Shown here in pieces: positions 1 to 9,790 of a stretch of 64,000 bases of DNA. The DNA is from Suillus spraguei. Taxonomy: Eukaryota > Basidiomycota > Agaricomycetes > Boletales > Suillaceae. The DNA lies in assembly GCA_016800925.1 (NCBI GenBank), contig JABCPU010000288.1, positions 1 through 64,000 of the forward strand, written 5' to 3'. How positions within the stretch are numbered: the stretch's first letter is position 1; the number at the start of each line of letters is the position of its first letter. A program made the translations under genes and the position numbers. The notes below the pieces were generated by a model, which saw nothing but the letters and a program-made list of their open reading frames with translations, had not been told where the DNA came from and made no database searches.

Positions 1-117
1 TAAGGGTACAAAAGAGAACAAAAAGCGGAGCGAGTTCAGAAGTTCACATTGCATGGAATAATTTGACCCCAAGTATGAACTAAGATCCTGTTCAGATAAC
101 ATTCAAGAAAAATCCTT

Positions 118-717
118 ACCACAACACCAATCGGTTCATGTCTGGCACAAGCTAGTTTATTCTCGTTGGTCTAGGGTGGATGATGTGAAAGAGAGGAACC
201 ACAAACTTCGATAATCTTCCCGTTGATTTTGTCGATTTTGTCAACCCAGTCAACATAATATTCCATGACGGCAATCGCTCCTTTGTTGTCTCGACCGTAC
301 GTGGTATTGCGGGCCTTCCCTGCAAGGTGTGAGCCACTTCGTTAACTCTTAAGAGCGGTAGTGGTGCACATACCATTGGCAGGGGCATCAGAATCAGCAA
401 ACTCTGCGATATGTTCCTCCATCAAAACAGCGAGCTTCGACACGGCTTGCCTCCAGAAATTCTCAGGCCCCATGAAGTTTTGTAGGCTTTCTTTGGTGCC
501 TTCATATCGGCATTTGTGCCAGCTGCGATAGCCATTTTTCCCGTTTCTGCAAGAATAAGATATGAACCATTTGTAACGATTCTACGAAAGAATTCTTACC
601 GAGATTGACAACACTGCACGAATGAGACTGACACTCACTCGATTGTGCCACCCTCAATAGGGTCGACGAATTATCCGTTTATGTAGATACGCAGAGTAGT
701 TATAGCAACTGCTACCT
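118..717 (-). pseudogene. Aldehyde dehydrogenase, N-terminal third, degenerate
   Basis: Read on the minus strand, spliced pieces match the start of the NAD(P)-dependent aldehyde dehydrogenase family. At 661-691 there is R-I-Y-I-N-G-stop-F-V-D followed by EGGTIE and a GTGAGT donor. At about 430-545 lie a KAYKTSWG stretch and, in another frame, EEHIAEFA. At 205-300 there is NGK-like sequence, MEYYVDWVDKI and GKIIEV. At 118-165 the hallmark ARHEPIGVV is followed by a GTAAGG donor. The NAD-binding and catalytic Cys region would lie before base 1, outside the window. The in-frame TAA inside the ING-FVD motif and frame changes near 320 and 450 show that it is broken. The enzyme normally oxidises aldehydes to acids. 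Identity rests on motif order recalled from the family. Confidence 0.65.
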
Positions 718-789
718 ACCAGCAAGTGAGGCGTCTTCGTATCCGGTGCGACCCTGTAATTGCAATTGCGCGTAAACATGTTATCTGAC

Positions 790-1013
790 ACTCAATAACC
801 ACATATGTGATCACCTTCAACCACTTAGCAATAATCGGAAGGGTGAGAACTGCACCCGCTGAGCGCATTGATAAGGCAGACTACCTCGAGCCAGAAGAAC
901 AGTCGCTGGTCACAAAATGATTTGATTTCTTCGGCAAGTTCCGGGTCAGTTGCGCATGGGCCAAAATCAACAGACATAAGATAGACTGAAATGAAAATGC
1001 CAGCAAAATACAT
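790..1013 (-). pseudogene. Possible NACHT-WD40 (NLR-like) linker fragment
   Basis: The minus strand encodes a short stretch with DPELAEEIKSF and RLFFWLEVVCL. After a one-base frame change it continues as LTLPIIAKWLK. This layout resembles the helical linker that joins the NACHT domain to the WD40 propeller in many agaricomycete NLR-like proteins. No NACHT or WD40 sequence adjoins it, so it would be an orphan scrap. The match is from memory of a divergent family and is weak. Confidence 0.3.
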
Positions 1014-1739
1014 AAAGCGCGACTGTTGGAAACCTTCCCAAAAACAGGCGATAGCTCAGCAGCAAGTCACATCACCCATGAAAGCTCAGGGCACTCACAC
1101 AAAAGGTCCCCAGAGGAAAATGTCCCTCCTGCCGCTACAGTTTCATCCCCTGAATCAACCCCTCCCTCCCTCATGCAAGCCTCCCAACATCAAAGAATTT
1201 TCAGGTCCACTACAGCACCGACGCCACAAGCGGACTAGGAATCAAGCAAGCTACGTGGACACATGTTGGATGGGCTTGGTTATGCATGTCACATGAGCAA
1301 GTTTTGTGACGAGTCAGCGGTAGAGTCGTCATCCAGGAGAACATGGACGTCGCTCTCCTTAGCAATGTTTATTACACTAGCTTTAGCACTGACGTGGACG
1401 TTCTACCAAGGTGCATTCATAATAGGTCAGCATCTCTATGGAAATGAACGTGAGACAGGTCAATGCATTAATGGTGACATTTGAACTGTGGGTAAACAGG
1501 CGAATTGTGAATTCCTGCCACCTGGTATTGGCATATTTTAAAGCAAACCATCTCGTGTCACACTTTATCGGGGCTAATCCTCACACTCGTGATGATTCGG
1601 ATTGCAACTATCTCGTCATCGCTTTTTCGAGGGGACGTTTTATACGTGGCTAATACTAAGGTGCCAGACATTGCCATCATTGAATTCGCTAGCACATATA
1701 TAATGGGCCACTGAGTATGATATCACTTTCCAGTCAGCC
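1014..1739. other. Stretch without a recognised gene
   Basis: Only short overlapping open frames (60-100 codons) with biased, family-less translations are present. The last 100 bases hold a TATATAA at about 1696-1702, upstream of the aspartic protease start, which could be its old core promoter. Confidence 0.4.
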
Positions 1740-3231
1740 ATGTTCCCCGCTCCATTGTTAACACTTGTCCTAGTTTTGTCAATCACGGGATCGCTCGTTA
1801 AAGCTGCCAATTCCCCTACCTCCGTCCCCATTACCAGTAGGCTAAATTTTCCCAATGGTACTTATAACCTCGTAGCGCACGACAGAGCTCGTTCGCAGGC
1901 CCTTAGGAATCGCAGCAAGCACGGACAACGTCAGATGAACGTTCCTCTGACAAACAATCTTATAGCCTACACCATATCAGTTAACATTGGCGTCCCCCCC
2001 ACAAGCTGTGAGTTCAATACTGAAAAAACATGTGGCTGCTAATGCATTATTGAAGACAACTTGATGCTAGATAGCGGTAGCGCGAACACATGGGTTGGTG
2101 CCTCTACTCAGTACCAGCGAACCGGGACCAGCCGCGCCACTGGCGAGGTTATAGAGATCAACTACGATGGTGACGAAATCATGGACGGTGCGACATACAA
2201 TATGATATCATAAGTTGAAAATACCTACGATTATCTATAGGAATGTTGGTCTTCGACACCGTCACTGTCGGTCCTGGGCTCACTGTTGTGGGGCAGCCGA
2301 TCGGTGTTGCCTCTCGGTCAGAGGGCTTCGATGGTTTTGACGGTGTCCTTGGCGTCGGGCCTTCTGTCTTGTCACGCGGCACCATGATTTCAAGGCCGGA
2401 AAGGGCGATCCCGACATTCACTAACAACCTGCCTGTATAGCCGCAACCGCAACGTCATTCCTGCGAACATTCTTGGTGTCTTTTTCCAGCCCTATGCTGG
2501 TTCACAGGAAGAAACCGCTGGACAAGTCACCTTCGGTGGAACTGATAATGCCTTGCACATCCATGATATTACATACACGTAAACTACCTCAGTTCCTAGA
2601 TCAATCCAGACTGATAGCAATTGCTTTGTTTCAGTTCTGTCACCGACATCTGGCCTACATCGAATTATTGGGGTATTGAACAGAGCATCACATATGACAC
2701 CACACCGATCTTAGAAAATGCCGTTGGTATTGTCAATTCTTGCTACACCCTTATTGGGATTGCCACCGGTGTGTATCCACTAGAGTGCAGCGGGTGATAA
2801 TGGTCTAATTAGCGTTCGATAGAGGCCTTTCGGCTGTACCAGGCTGCAACCGGCGGTCAATACGATCCTGCGACTAACCTTCTCGTTATTACCGGCGATC
2901 AGTACGATGCCCTAGAGGACCTAAATTTCAATTTCGGTGGCGTACGTCGATTCTGTTAGCACTCACACCTCTTGTTCACCGTTTTGCACAGGAAATATTC
3001 TCTCTCACCCGTAACGCCCAAATCTGGCCTCGTGCTCTCAACGCCAGGCTTGGTGGTGAACAGGATATAATATATCTCATGGTTCGCGACCTTGGCACGC
3101 AAATTGGCCAAGGGGACTATGACTTTGTCAATGGCTACGTATTCATGCAGCGCTTCTACACCGTGTTTGATATCACCAACCACCGCGTCGGTTTTTCCGC
3201 AACAGAGTTCACTGAGGCCACTACCAACTAA
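1740..3231 (+). pseudogene. Secreted pepsin-like aspartic protease (A1 family), inactivated
   Basis: Six exons can be traced: 1740-2007, 2056-2187, 2241-2578, 2635-2768, 2823-2941 and 2992-3231, with 48-56 bp GT-AG introns that keep phase. The start is an ATG followed by a hydrophobic signal peptide of about 22 residues. The first active-site motif is intact (LMLDSGSANTWVGAS), followed by the flap region and FDGVLGVGP. In exon 3 the frame slips by one base at about 2433-2436 (NNL to YSRNRN). The second active site, usually DTGTT, reads G-I-V-N-S-C-Y-T, so the second catalytic Asp is replaced. The C-terminus (GYVFMQRFYTVFDITNHRVGF) is normal. Family members are secreted acid endopeptidases of the polyporopepsin type. 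Because of the frameshift and the lost Asp, this copy is probably dead. Confidence 0.85.
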
Positions 3232-3782
3232 TATGGAACTGCCAAAGTATATGGAGGATCATTTTGCGACGCACAAAGTAGCATATGCATTTGAAGGTTG
3301 TATGTATATACTCTTCTTAAATAGGCTTACAGATCAACCGCGACTATTCCCGGTGACCGACGTCAATTAAGTAGGGGACTCCAGGTCAGTTCCTCCTCCA
3401 AACATCAAAACGTTCAACAAAACAAATGCTGCTGAACGCTTGGTATGTGGCTGATGTTTTATGAAGTTGCACACGAAAATGCCAACTCTCGTCAATGTAT
3501 CGACCCTGTGGCAAAATTACCTTGTTTACCAAGGTCCCTAGAACCGATAATTGTGGCTGAAAAACAGCCAAAGTATCTACACATGGGAAACTATTGGCAA
3601 ATCAATCATCTATCAAACGATAGCGATACTACAAGTCTATGACGTTTCAATATCTTCTACTTGACGTGTCCTTTCTTTCCACCATTGCTCTGTCTCCCGG
3701 TCCATCTTTGCCAACCTCTCGTCTTCAATTTTCAAGTGTTCAGAGGGATGAGTCATCAATAACTTGTCATCAAAATCTCGCA
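3232..3782. other. Intergenic, no gene seen
   Basis: This stretch follows the protease stop. Short frames on both strands have no recognisable domain, and no repeat structure is visible until the inverted-repeat element at 3783. Confidence 0.4.
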
Positions 3783-3922
3783 ATAACCTGGAGTGAAACG
3801 TCTATGGGGGCATAGAGGTTCCCTATAATCAGGTTAGGTACATGGATGTGATTTCTGCATGCAGGTAAAGTTCTTTTAAGGAACATTTATGCCCCCATAG
3901 ACATTCGACTCACAACAGATAG
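3783..3922. mobile_element. MITE family A, copy 1
   Basis: A non-coding element of about 140 bp whose ends form an imperfect inverted repeat around the core TCTATGGGGGCATA / TATGCCCCCATAGA. The interior is almost base-for-base the same as the copy at 19646-19787. The right end carries the CAACAGATAG extension also found at both ends of the 66 bp relic at 7749-7814. It has no coding capacity, so it would need a transposase supplied elsewhere. Confidence 0.75.
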
Positions 3923-3954
3923 TAAATTGGGTGCTGTTTTGGAGCTTTGTGTGG

Positions 3955-4050
3955 TTGATTTCGGGGTGTTGGTTGGGGTGGGTGTTGGTGTTGGTGTTGG
4001 GAGGTTGAGAGGGAGATTGGGAGGGTTTTTGGGAGGGTTGGGTTGGGTGA
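3955..4050. repeat. GT/GGTT-rich low-complexity tract
   Basis: Purine/pyrimidine-skewed low-complexity DNA built on ggtgttggt, gggaggttg and gggttg units. The proline/asparagine-rich frame on the opposite strand is a translation of this repeat, not a gene. Confidence 0.7.
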
Positions 4051-4168
4051 GGTCGCATCCGTGAAGTTTGCGTGTATTATCAAGTTCTTACCACTGTAGC
4101 CTTGACGTGTTTAATCGCTATGCTATTGCTTCAAATTCACGAGTAGGTCACGGTCAGTCGGTGTCTTG

Positions 4169-4439
4169 CATCAGGAAATTCACACATTCCTTGACGTGCC
4201 CTTATGCGGACTTATTTACACTTAACTGCCTTGGTGAAATTGAATCTACTTGTCCAAAATTTCAATGTGAATGAATTCAGAAAAAAAAGTTGAGATATAT
4301 TAATATACATGTTTTATTGTATTTCCACTCAAAAAATATAAGATATGCCAGGTGAATGATGTGAGAGAGAGCAAACAAGTTTTGAGATAAGTGAGTTAAG
4401 CTGATTAAGCATGTTAAGGAATGTGTGAATTTCCTGATG
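4169..4439. mobile_element. MITE family B, copy 1 (271 bp)
   Basis: The element begins CATCAGGAAATTCACACATT and ends with the reverse complement, ending CCTGATG, giving terminal inverted repeats of about 27 bp. The interior is AT-rich and non-coding. A second, nearly full-length copy lies in opposite orientation at 42590-42861, where it is flanked by TA on both sides. That suggests a Tc1/mariner-type TA target. This copy's flanks (TG / CG) no longer show a clear TA. Confidence 0.8.
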
Positions 4440-4835
4440 CGTGGTCTTTGACTCACGAGACTGAGTTACATACACTCTTTATAGCACTCGTCTAATCCGT
4501 TTCGTGCCCTCATTCGATACCCGCTCAATTTTCCAAACAAGAAGACTCAAAAATTCATGGTCACGAAGTACTACGGATTTGACCGTCGCGAATCGATTCA
4601 AGTTAAACGCATCTTTGGCTTCCTTTTTTGGGTGCTTACCAAAGATTGTGTGACTCAAGCTAGATCCTATGCGCGCCACACCTATAGTTGAACTGCCCTT
4701 TGATCTCCTTTGTCTCGCTCTGCCGGTACGCAGTCATCGTTCCTTACCTGTCGCGAATCTAAACAAGTTCGTGCTCGCATATTGATATCTCTACATCTAA
4801 TTGACTTATCGCGTCTCCCACAGTTGAGTCTGGCG

Positions 4836-6690
4836 ATGGTCCACACATTCCTCGTCGTCCTCGACACCGAGTTGTACCGTGTTACAACTTCCGATAATGC
4901 TCGGATCCAGGATACCTTCGCGTACCTCAAATCCGAATCGGCTGACGCACATCGTATTTTGGGTAGAATCTCATTTGATCAATGCGACTACTACCAGCTC
5001 AAAAATTCCATGCACCTTCCTGATGACCGAACCCCTGCCGACATCATTCTAGAGTGCCTGGATGAGAGCAATTGGCAAAAGGTGCACCCTGTGCAGTCCT
5101 TGCAGACTCTGGCACAATTCCTATCAGATAGTTATGTCTACATCGTGATCAAGCCTAAGGAGGGCGAGTTACGTCAGCATATTTGTTGATCATCGATTAG
5201 CTCACCCATTCCCTCAGGTGCAACGGAGGGAGCTATCGCAATTCTCAATAGAGATCATCAAGAGATATTCAGTTGCTTGCAGATCAGGGTATACAGGCTG
5301 CAAAGATGGACGATGGAGGATGTCACCCATAACATGGCAGGTGGCAGGTTGTACCTTCCCAACGACGAATGTCTAGTCAAACTCTCTGAAATAGAGGCAT
5401 CATTGACACAGCACCGTACCTACAAAGTGAGCACTTTTTTGCTGTATCTACAACCCATCGCTAATTCTTCCCAAGGTCCCGAGTGCCCCAGAGAACAGGA
5501 ATTATCGGAATGCTTGCCAATACACTGAACATTTTCACAACATCTTTGAGTGGACTTCGAACCAATCGGGCACTGCGACCGACAGGGAATTCATAGCCTT
5601 TTTCAATGTCCTTCGGTGCTTTGACAAGGACTCGAAACACATTAGCGCTGACTCATCCTCCACCCTTAAGACCAGCTACTTCATCGTATATTTTATAGTC
5701 CTGCCTTTCTTTTCCCGTCACAGTGAACATTTTGAATTGAAGCAGTAAGTGGGTTCACCTCATGTCAGTTCAACTGATTATAATGAAATGTTTCAGGGAG
5801 ATGCCCTGGAACTTTCCTATATTCATCGATACTCACGATCACCCCAACGTTTGGTGCCAGTTTTACCCGAGGAGTGATTTCATGGTTTCATCACCCTTGT
5901 TTTATTTCCTGTTCCTCGTCTGTGAAGTGATTTCACAGAAAAATGAGGAAGATCGATACCGTATGTTGCTTCAAGCCATTACTGTTGCGCAGGCAGGGCA
6001 GTTTCTGATGGACAGTGCAACGAAACCATTTTTCGTTGTCGCGATTTACCTCTGTGCAAATTTGACTGCGGAAAGATATGTGGTTACCCATACTACACCG
6101 ACAGAAGAGGGAGAAGAGGGCCAAATTCCCCTGCAAATCATACCATCTCTGGAGTACGAATCTGGCCTGTGCATGGTGGCAACGTCATATCAATGCCGGT
6201 GGCTGGCGGCTGGCTCACATCGCTAACAAAACCCAGTGCACACCTGTGGTCTGTCGCTAAACAGCTGTTCGAAGCAGTCGACTTCATGCACCAACATGGC
6301 GTGGCACACATGGATCTGAAGCCGAATAACATCTTGATCCCCATCAACGGTGGCCGTCTGACTGTCATCGGCTTCAACAGGTCCTTGCGAGTCAAGGGTG
6401 TCGAACATAGGTTCCATGGCATTGTGGGCACTCCTGAATATACTGCCCCTGAGGTAGCCGCTGGTAATGGCTTCTACAGTGCGATCCGTGCAGACTTGTG
6501 GTCCTGTGGAAAAACATTAGAGGCCCTGTGCGACAAGTGTCACCCATCCATGGATCACGATACCCTCCTCGAAATAATTTTGTGGCAACTTATGGACGAA
6601 GACCTGAAAAAACGACCGATGATGACAGAGATGTTGGAGAGGCTGGCCTGTTATACCATTGATGCTACCACCCGACCAGGTTCCTCAAGG
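4836..6690 (+). pseudogene. Protein-kinase-like gene with crinkler-like N-terminus, decayed
   Basis: Four consecutive exons keep frame: 4836-5172, 5218-5426, 5476-5744 and 5797 onward, with 45-52 bp introns. The N-terminus (MVHTFLVVLDTELYRVTTSD) and a following LSDSYVYIVI segment recall the header of crinkler-like proteins. A middle region holds DTHDHPNVWCQFYPRSDF. The kinase lobe starts at about 6264: FMHQHGVAHMDLKPNNIL is the catalytic loop, and GIVGTPEYTAPEV the activation segment and APE motif. The magnesium-binding DFG/DFx Asp reads I-G-F, so the key Asp is gone. The frame changes between about 6160 and 6265, either a frameshift or an unrecognised intron. Family assignment is moderate; loss of kinase activity is likely. 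Confidence 0.55.
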
Positions 6691-6744
6691 TAATGTGAAT
6701 CTGAATTCTCTCTCCTTCAGAATCGAACTAATCTTGTTCCATAG

Positions 6745-7740
6745 GTACATCCCTATGCAAAGATGGTGCTAGGCATACTGTCTTGTGCATCAAAGGTTTC
6801 CTTCTCTTCAGAACATCATTGGATTTCCTCATGCACTGTGATATACCCTGTCGACTACAAGAAGGCGGGAATAATCCTTGATGATGTGAGGACTTTTTAT
6901 TGCCGATCTTTTGTTTATGCTCATAACTCTAATGCAGGTCATGCCCCACATTATGGTACGCCTGTCTGACAATAGGAGAAAGACACTGACTAGAAATTGA
7001 AATTCCACAGGTGAAATCATTGCCAATAGGCTGTCGTCTGACCGTAAGTCTTAATGTTAGTAGCATCCTGTTTGGAACTAACAAAACCCCATCCATTCAG
7101 GCTACATCAAGAGCACGATATGATACCTGCTTCAGCAGGCGTGAAAACTCAACTCATGATCTTGCAGTACCATTCGAATGGACACCTCAAGGGAAGTGAG
7201 ACAACTCCTGGGCATCGAGCAGAGAAGGCTACAGGTGCTGACGTGGTAAGTGCTTGGTGGCGTTATGTGCTGTGTGCTGCTGTTGCTCGTGCTGACCTTA
7301 TTTAACTATCTAGATATCATTCACTGGCTGTAGTGATAGTGATAGTCAGACCAGTGCTGATACGATGCAGGGCGGTATCACTGTCGGTGCTATAAGCTAC
7401 GTGAGCTTTGATTTCATTCAATCTCTCCACTTGTTTAGGGCTGATATTGAATGGGCGACAGGCATTTGTTACGTCTCTAAGTTAGTCAAGTTCTGTTTCT
7501 TGTTGCATGAGACTGATTGACTTTTTGTGCACAGCACAGAAGCCAGTGCAGAGTTATCAAGAGCTGCTCAAGAGTGTGAGGGACAATTTGAAGTAGAATT
7601 GTCAGCAGAAACTGCAACTGTAGAGCTTGCATCCTATTGTGAGTGCTTGATGGTGGTTTGTGGTGCTGGATTCGGAATAACTCTGTTTTCTTTTCTTTTT
7701 AGGATACTAGTCTACACTTTATCATCTAGCGTGAGCATGA
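6745..7740 (+). other. Fragmentary coding region, possibly NLR-type N-terminus
   Basis: After a CCATAG acceptor the plus strand reads VHPYAKMVLGILSCASK. This resembles a segment near the N-terminus of basidiomycete NACHT proteins. Further short exon-like pieces bounded by GT and AG occur at 7315-7400 and 7535-7640, the latter rich in Ala/Glu. I cannot join them into one gene. Either this is a shredded gene or the similarity is chance. Confidence 0.25.
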
Positions 7741-7748
7741 GCACAGTA

Positions 7749-7814
7749 TATCTGTTGGAGTCAAACATCTATACCCCCATAGATGTTTGAATAGATGTTT
7801 GACTCCAACAGATA
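7749..7814. mobile_element. Minimal MITE family A relic (66 bp palindrome)
   Basis: A near-perfect inverted repeat: TATCTGTTGGAGTCAAACAT at the left and its reverse complement at the right, with a short spacer that includes CCCCCATAG. The terminal sequence matches the CTATCTGTTG end of the family A copy at 3783-3922, so this is an internally deleted member. It lies just past the splice donor of the XRN1 fragment, inside what would have been an intron. Confidence 0.65.
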
Positions 7815-7830
7815 GAAGTGTTCCACTTAC

Positions 7831-8292
7831 CTGTCCCCAAGTGTTGTACCAGACATGAATGGCACATCCCACACAACATCCATTGACTTTGTATTCAACC
7901 CAATGACAACACCCTTTGCAGACAATGGAACCCCACCTGAATCTTGAACCATAGTAACCCTGTCTCCCAAGGCAAAGCACTGGTTCTGGAGTCGATAGAT
8001 AGCGTGCAATGGTTTTAGAACTGCGTGACGAGGGATATTCTTCACAATGGCTTTCTTGATTCCAGCTTTGGACCTGTTCTTCTTAACGTCATCAGCAACC
8101 TGTTCAATTTCTTTGACAGTACTCTAAAGACAGTTTTGAATGAAATGTGACTCGGGATAAATGACGATTCCATACCTTCGCTAGGCTGTCCGAGAGTAGG
8201 GAAACTGGCTCAAGATCTTGGACTCCCTTTGATTTGAATCACAACCTTACTTCCTTGACCCCAGCATCAGCGTGAGAGTCAAAGATGTCCGT
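7831..8292 (-). pseudogene. XRN1 exoribonuclease, SH3-like region (downstream half)
   Basis: This is the continuation of the XRN1 pseudogene at 15939-17560, cut off by the LTR element. Reading leftward from the junction it gives ARTTDIFDSHADAG, then an in-frame TGA after KEVRL, then LEPVSLLSDSLAK. An intron follows (about 8124-8176), then STVKEIEQVADDVKKNRSKA and NIPRHAVLKPLHAIYRLQ. The SH3-like segment FALGDRVTMVQDSGGVPL and DVVWDVPFMSGTTLGDR ends at a CAG/GTAAGT donor. XRN1 degrades decapped mRNA 5' to 3' in the cytoplasm. Later exons are not found to the left. The duplicated TCCGT at 8288-8292 marks the insertion point. Confidence 0.85.
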
Positions 8293-8740
8293 TGTTATGA
8301 CCATGCAAAACCGGAGATTAGCAAGAAGTCCTGGTCTTGCATGGGGTTGTACCGAAGGGTTGTAAGTCAAAGGGGCTTGGCCTCAGCTCGTACGCTGTGC
8401 CCCTTACCCGAGTATGTGCCCTTAATTTCGGATGAAGTCCAAGGGAGAGTTCTGGTGGAGTCCGGATGGAGGTCCGGACGAACTCTAAGGCAGGATAGCT
8501 CGACAGAGCTCCGATGGACTTCTGGATGAGCGCGGGAATGCGCCGGAACTATTTCCGGAAGATAGAGAGTAATGGTAACACTACTGGAACAAGTTCCAAG
8601 TAGAACGGATGAAGGATGGACCGCTGGACAAAGTCCAGGGCAGGATAGGAGCAGAGCTCCGGAGGGAAAGATGATCCATAGATGTCAGAGGATAGGATAG
8701 GATGGATCCGAAGGACTAGGGGTCCGAAGGTCCGGAGCTC

Positions 8741-9019
8741 GGAGGAGCGGAGGAGCGGATGATCGGAGGAGCGGAGGAGCGGATGATCGGAGGAGCGGAG
8801 GAGCGGATGATCAGAGGAGCGGAGGAGCGGAGGAGTGGAGGAGCGGAGGAGCGGAGGAGCGGAGGAGCGGAGGAGCGGAGGAGCGGAGGAGCGGAGGAGC
8901 GGAGGAGCGGAGGAGCGGAGGAGCGGAGGAGCGGAGGAGCGGAGGAGCGGAGGAGCGGAGGAGCGGAGGAGCGGAGGAGTGGAGGAGTGGAGGAGCGGAT
9001 GATCGGACGATCGGATGAG
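8741..9019. repeat. 9 bp minisatellite (ggagcggag) in the left LTR
   Basis: About thirty tandem units of the 9-mer ggaggagcg phase, with variant units containing gatgatc. The long Ser/Gly/Glu frames on one strand and Ala/Pro/Leu/Ser frames on the other are repeat translations. The right LTR has the same array with about eight fewer units. Confidence 0.9.
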
Positions 9020-9670
9020 CGTAGCTCTGTGGATCTTGGAGGAAGTGTTGGCTACTAGAGAGGAGTAGGTCCGGATATGGTGTAGAGATAGTATAGACTA
9101 CTCCGGACAAGGTCCGGAATAGAAACAGACAGTATAAGACTACCAAAGGTAGAGTCGGAGGTGAAACAGATGATAGACAGAGATGGACGAAGTCCGAACA
9201 GATTATAGAACATAGGATCAAAGCTCCGGCCTAGGGAGTAATCCCATAGGCCTGAGTTGGAAGCTTACAAGGGCCGGAGCCCAAGTGCAAGAACGGAGAC
9301 GGAGTTATATAGACATGATAACAGGATACAGAGTAATCAAAGGAATATACAGAAGTAGGAACAATGAATCAGACTAAGGTCTGCAGGAGTTGTACTACAA
9401 GTTTATATACTGTAGGAGCATGCCGGAGGGTAAGTACGGATAGTCCGAGGCTATGTCTGAAGCATACGGAAACACATTAGTAAGTACAGCGGGACATAAG
9501 GCTATGAACTCGGAGATGAAGCTTGTACGAAATACTTATCAAGACGGAGGCAGAGATCACCGAGAACCGGAAGCACAGAGATACCCAGAAGCCGGAGACA
9601 CAGGTATATTCTAAAAGGGGTAATGCGCAGGTGCGCGGGAATAGTTCGGATATGAACTCGGATCGGATAA

Positions 9671-9790
9671 GGACACGGATCGGATATGGACACGGATCGG
9701 ATATGGACACGGATCGGATATGGACACGGATCGGATATGGACACGGATCGGATATGGACACGGATCGGATATGGACACGGATGGATATGG
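9671..9790. repeat. 17 bp tandem repeat (cacggatcggatatgga) in the left LTR
   Basis: Six exact units of the 17-mer followed by a degenerate one. The right LTR has five. The units encode the RIGYGHGSDMDTD-like and SISDPCPYPIRVHI-like frames, which are not genes. Confidence 0.9.

Noticed and set aside
3876..4058. Pro/Asn/Thr-rich peptide
   Set aside because: Translation of the GT-rich low-complexity tract and the end of a MITE.
6169..6226. Treating 4836-6690 as an intact kinase gene
   Set aside because: The upstream frame stops at 6226, the kinase lobe is in another frame, and the DFG Asp is missing.
8759..9221. Long Ser/Gly/Glu-rich and Pro/Leu/Ser-rich open frames
   Set aside because: They are translations of the 9 bp minisatellite in the LTR, present in all frames on both strands, with no domain.
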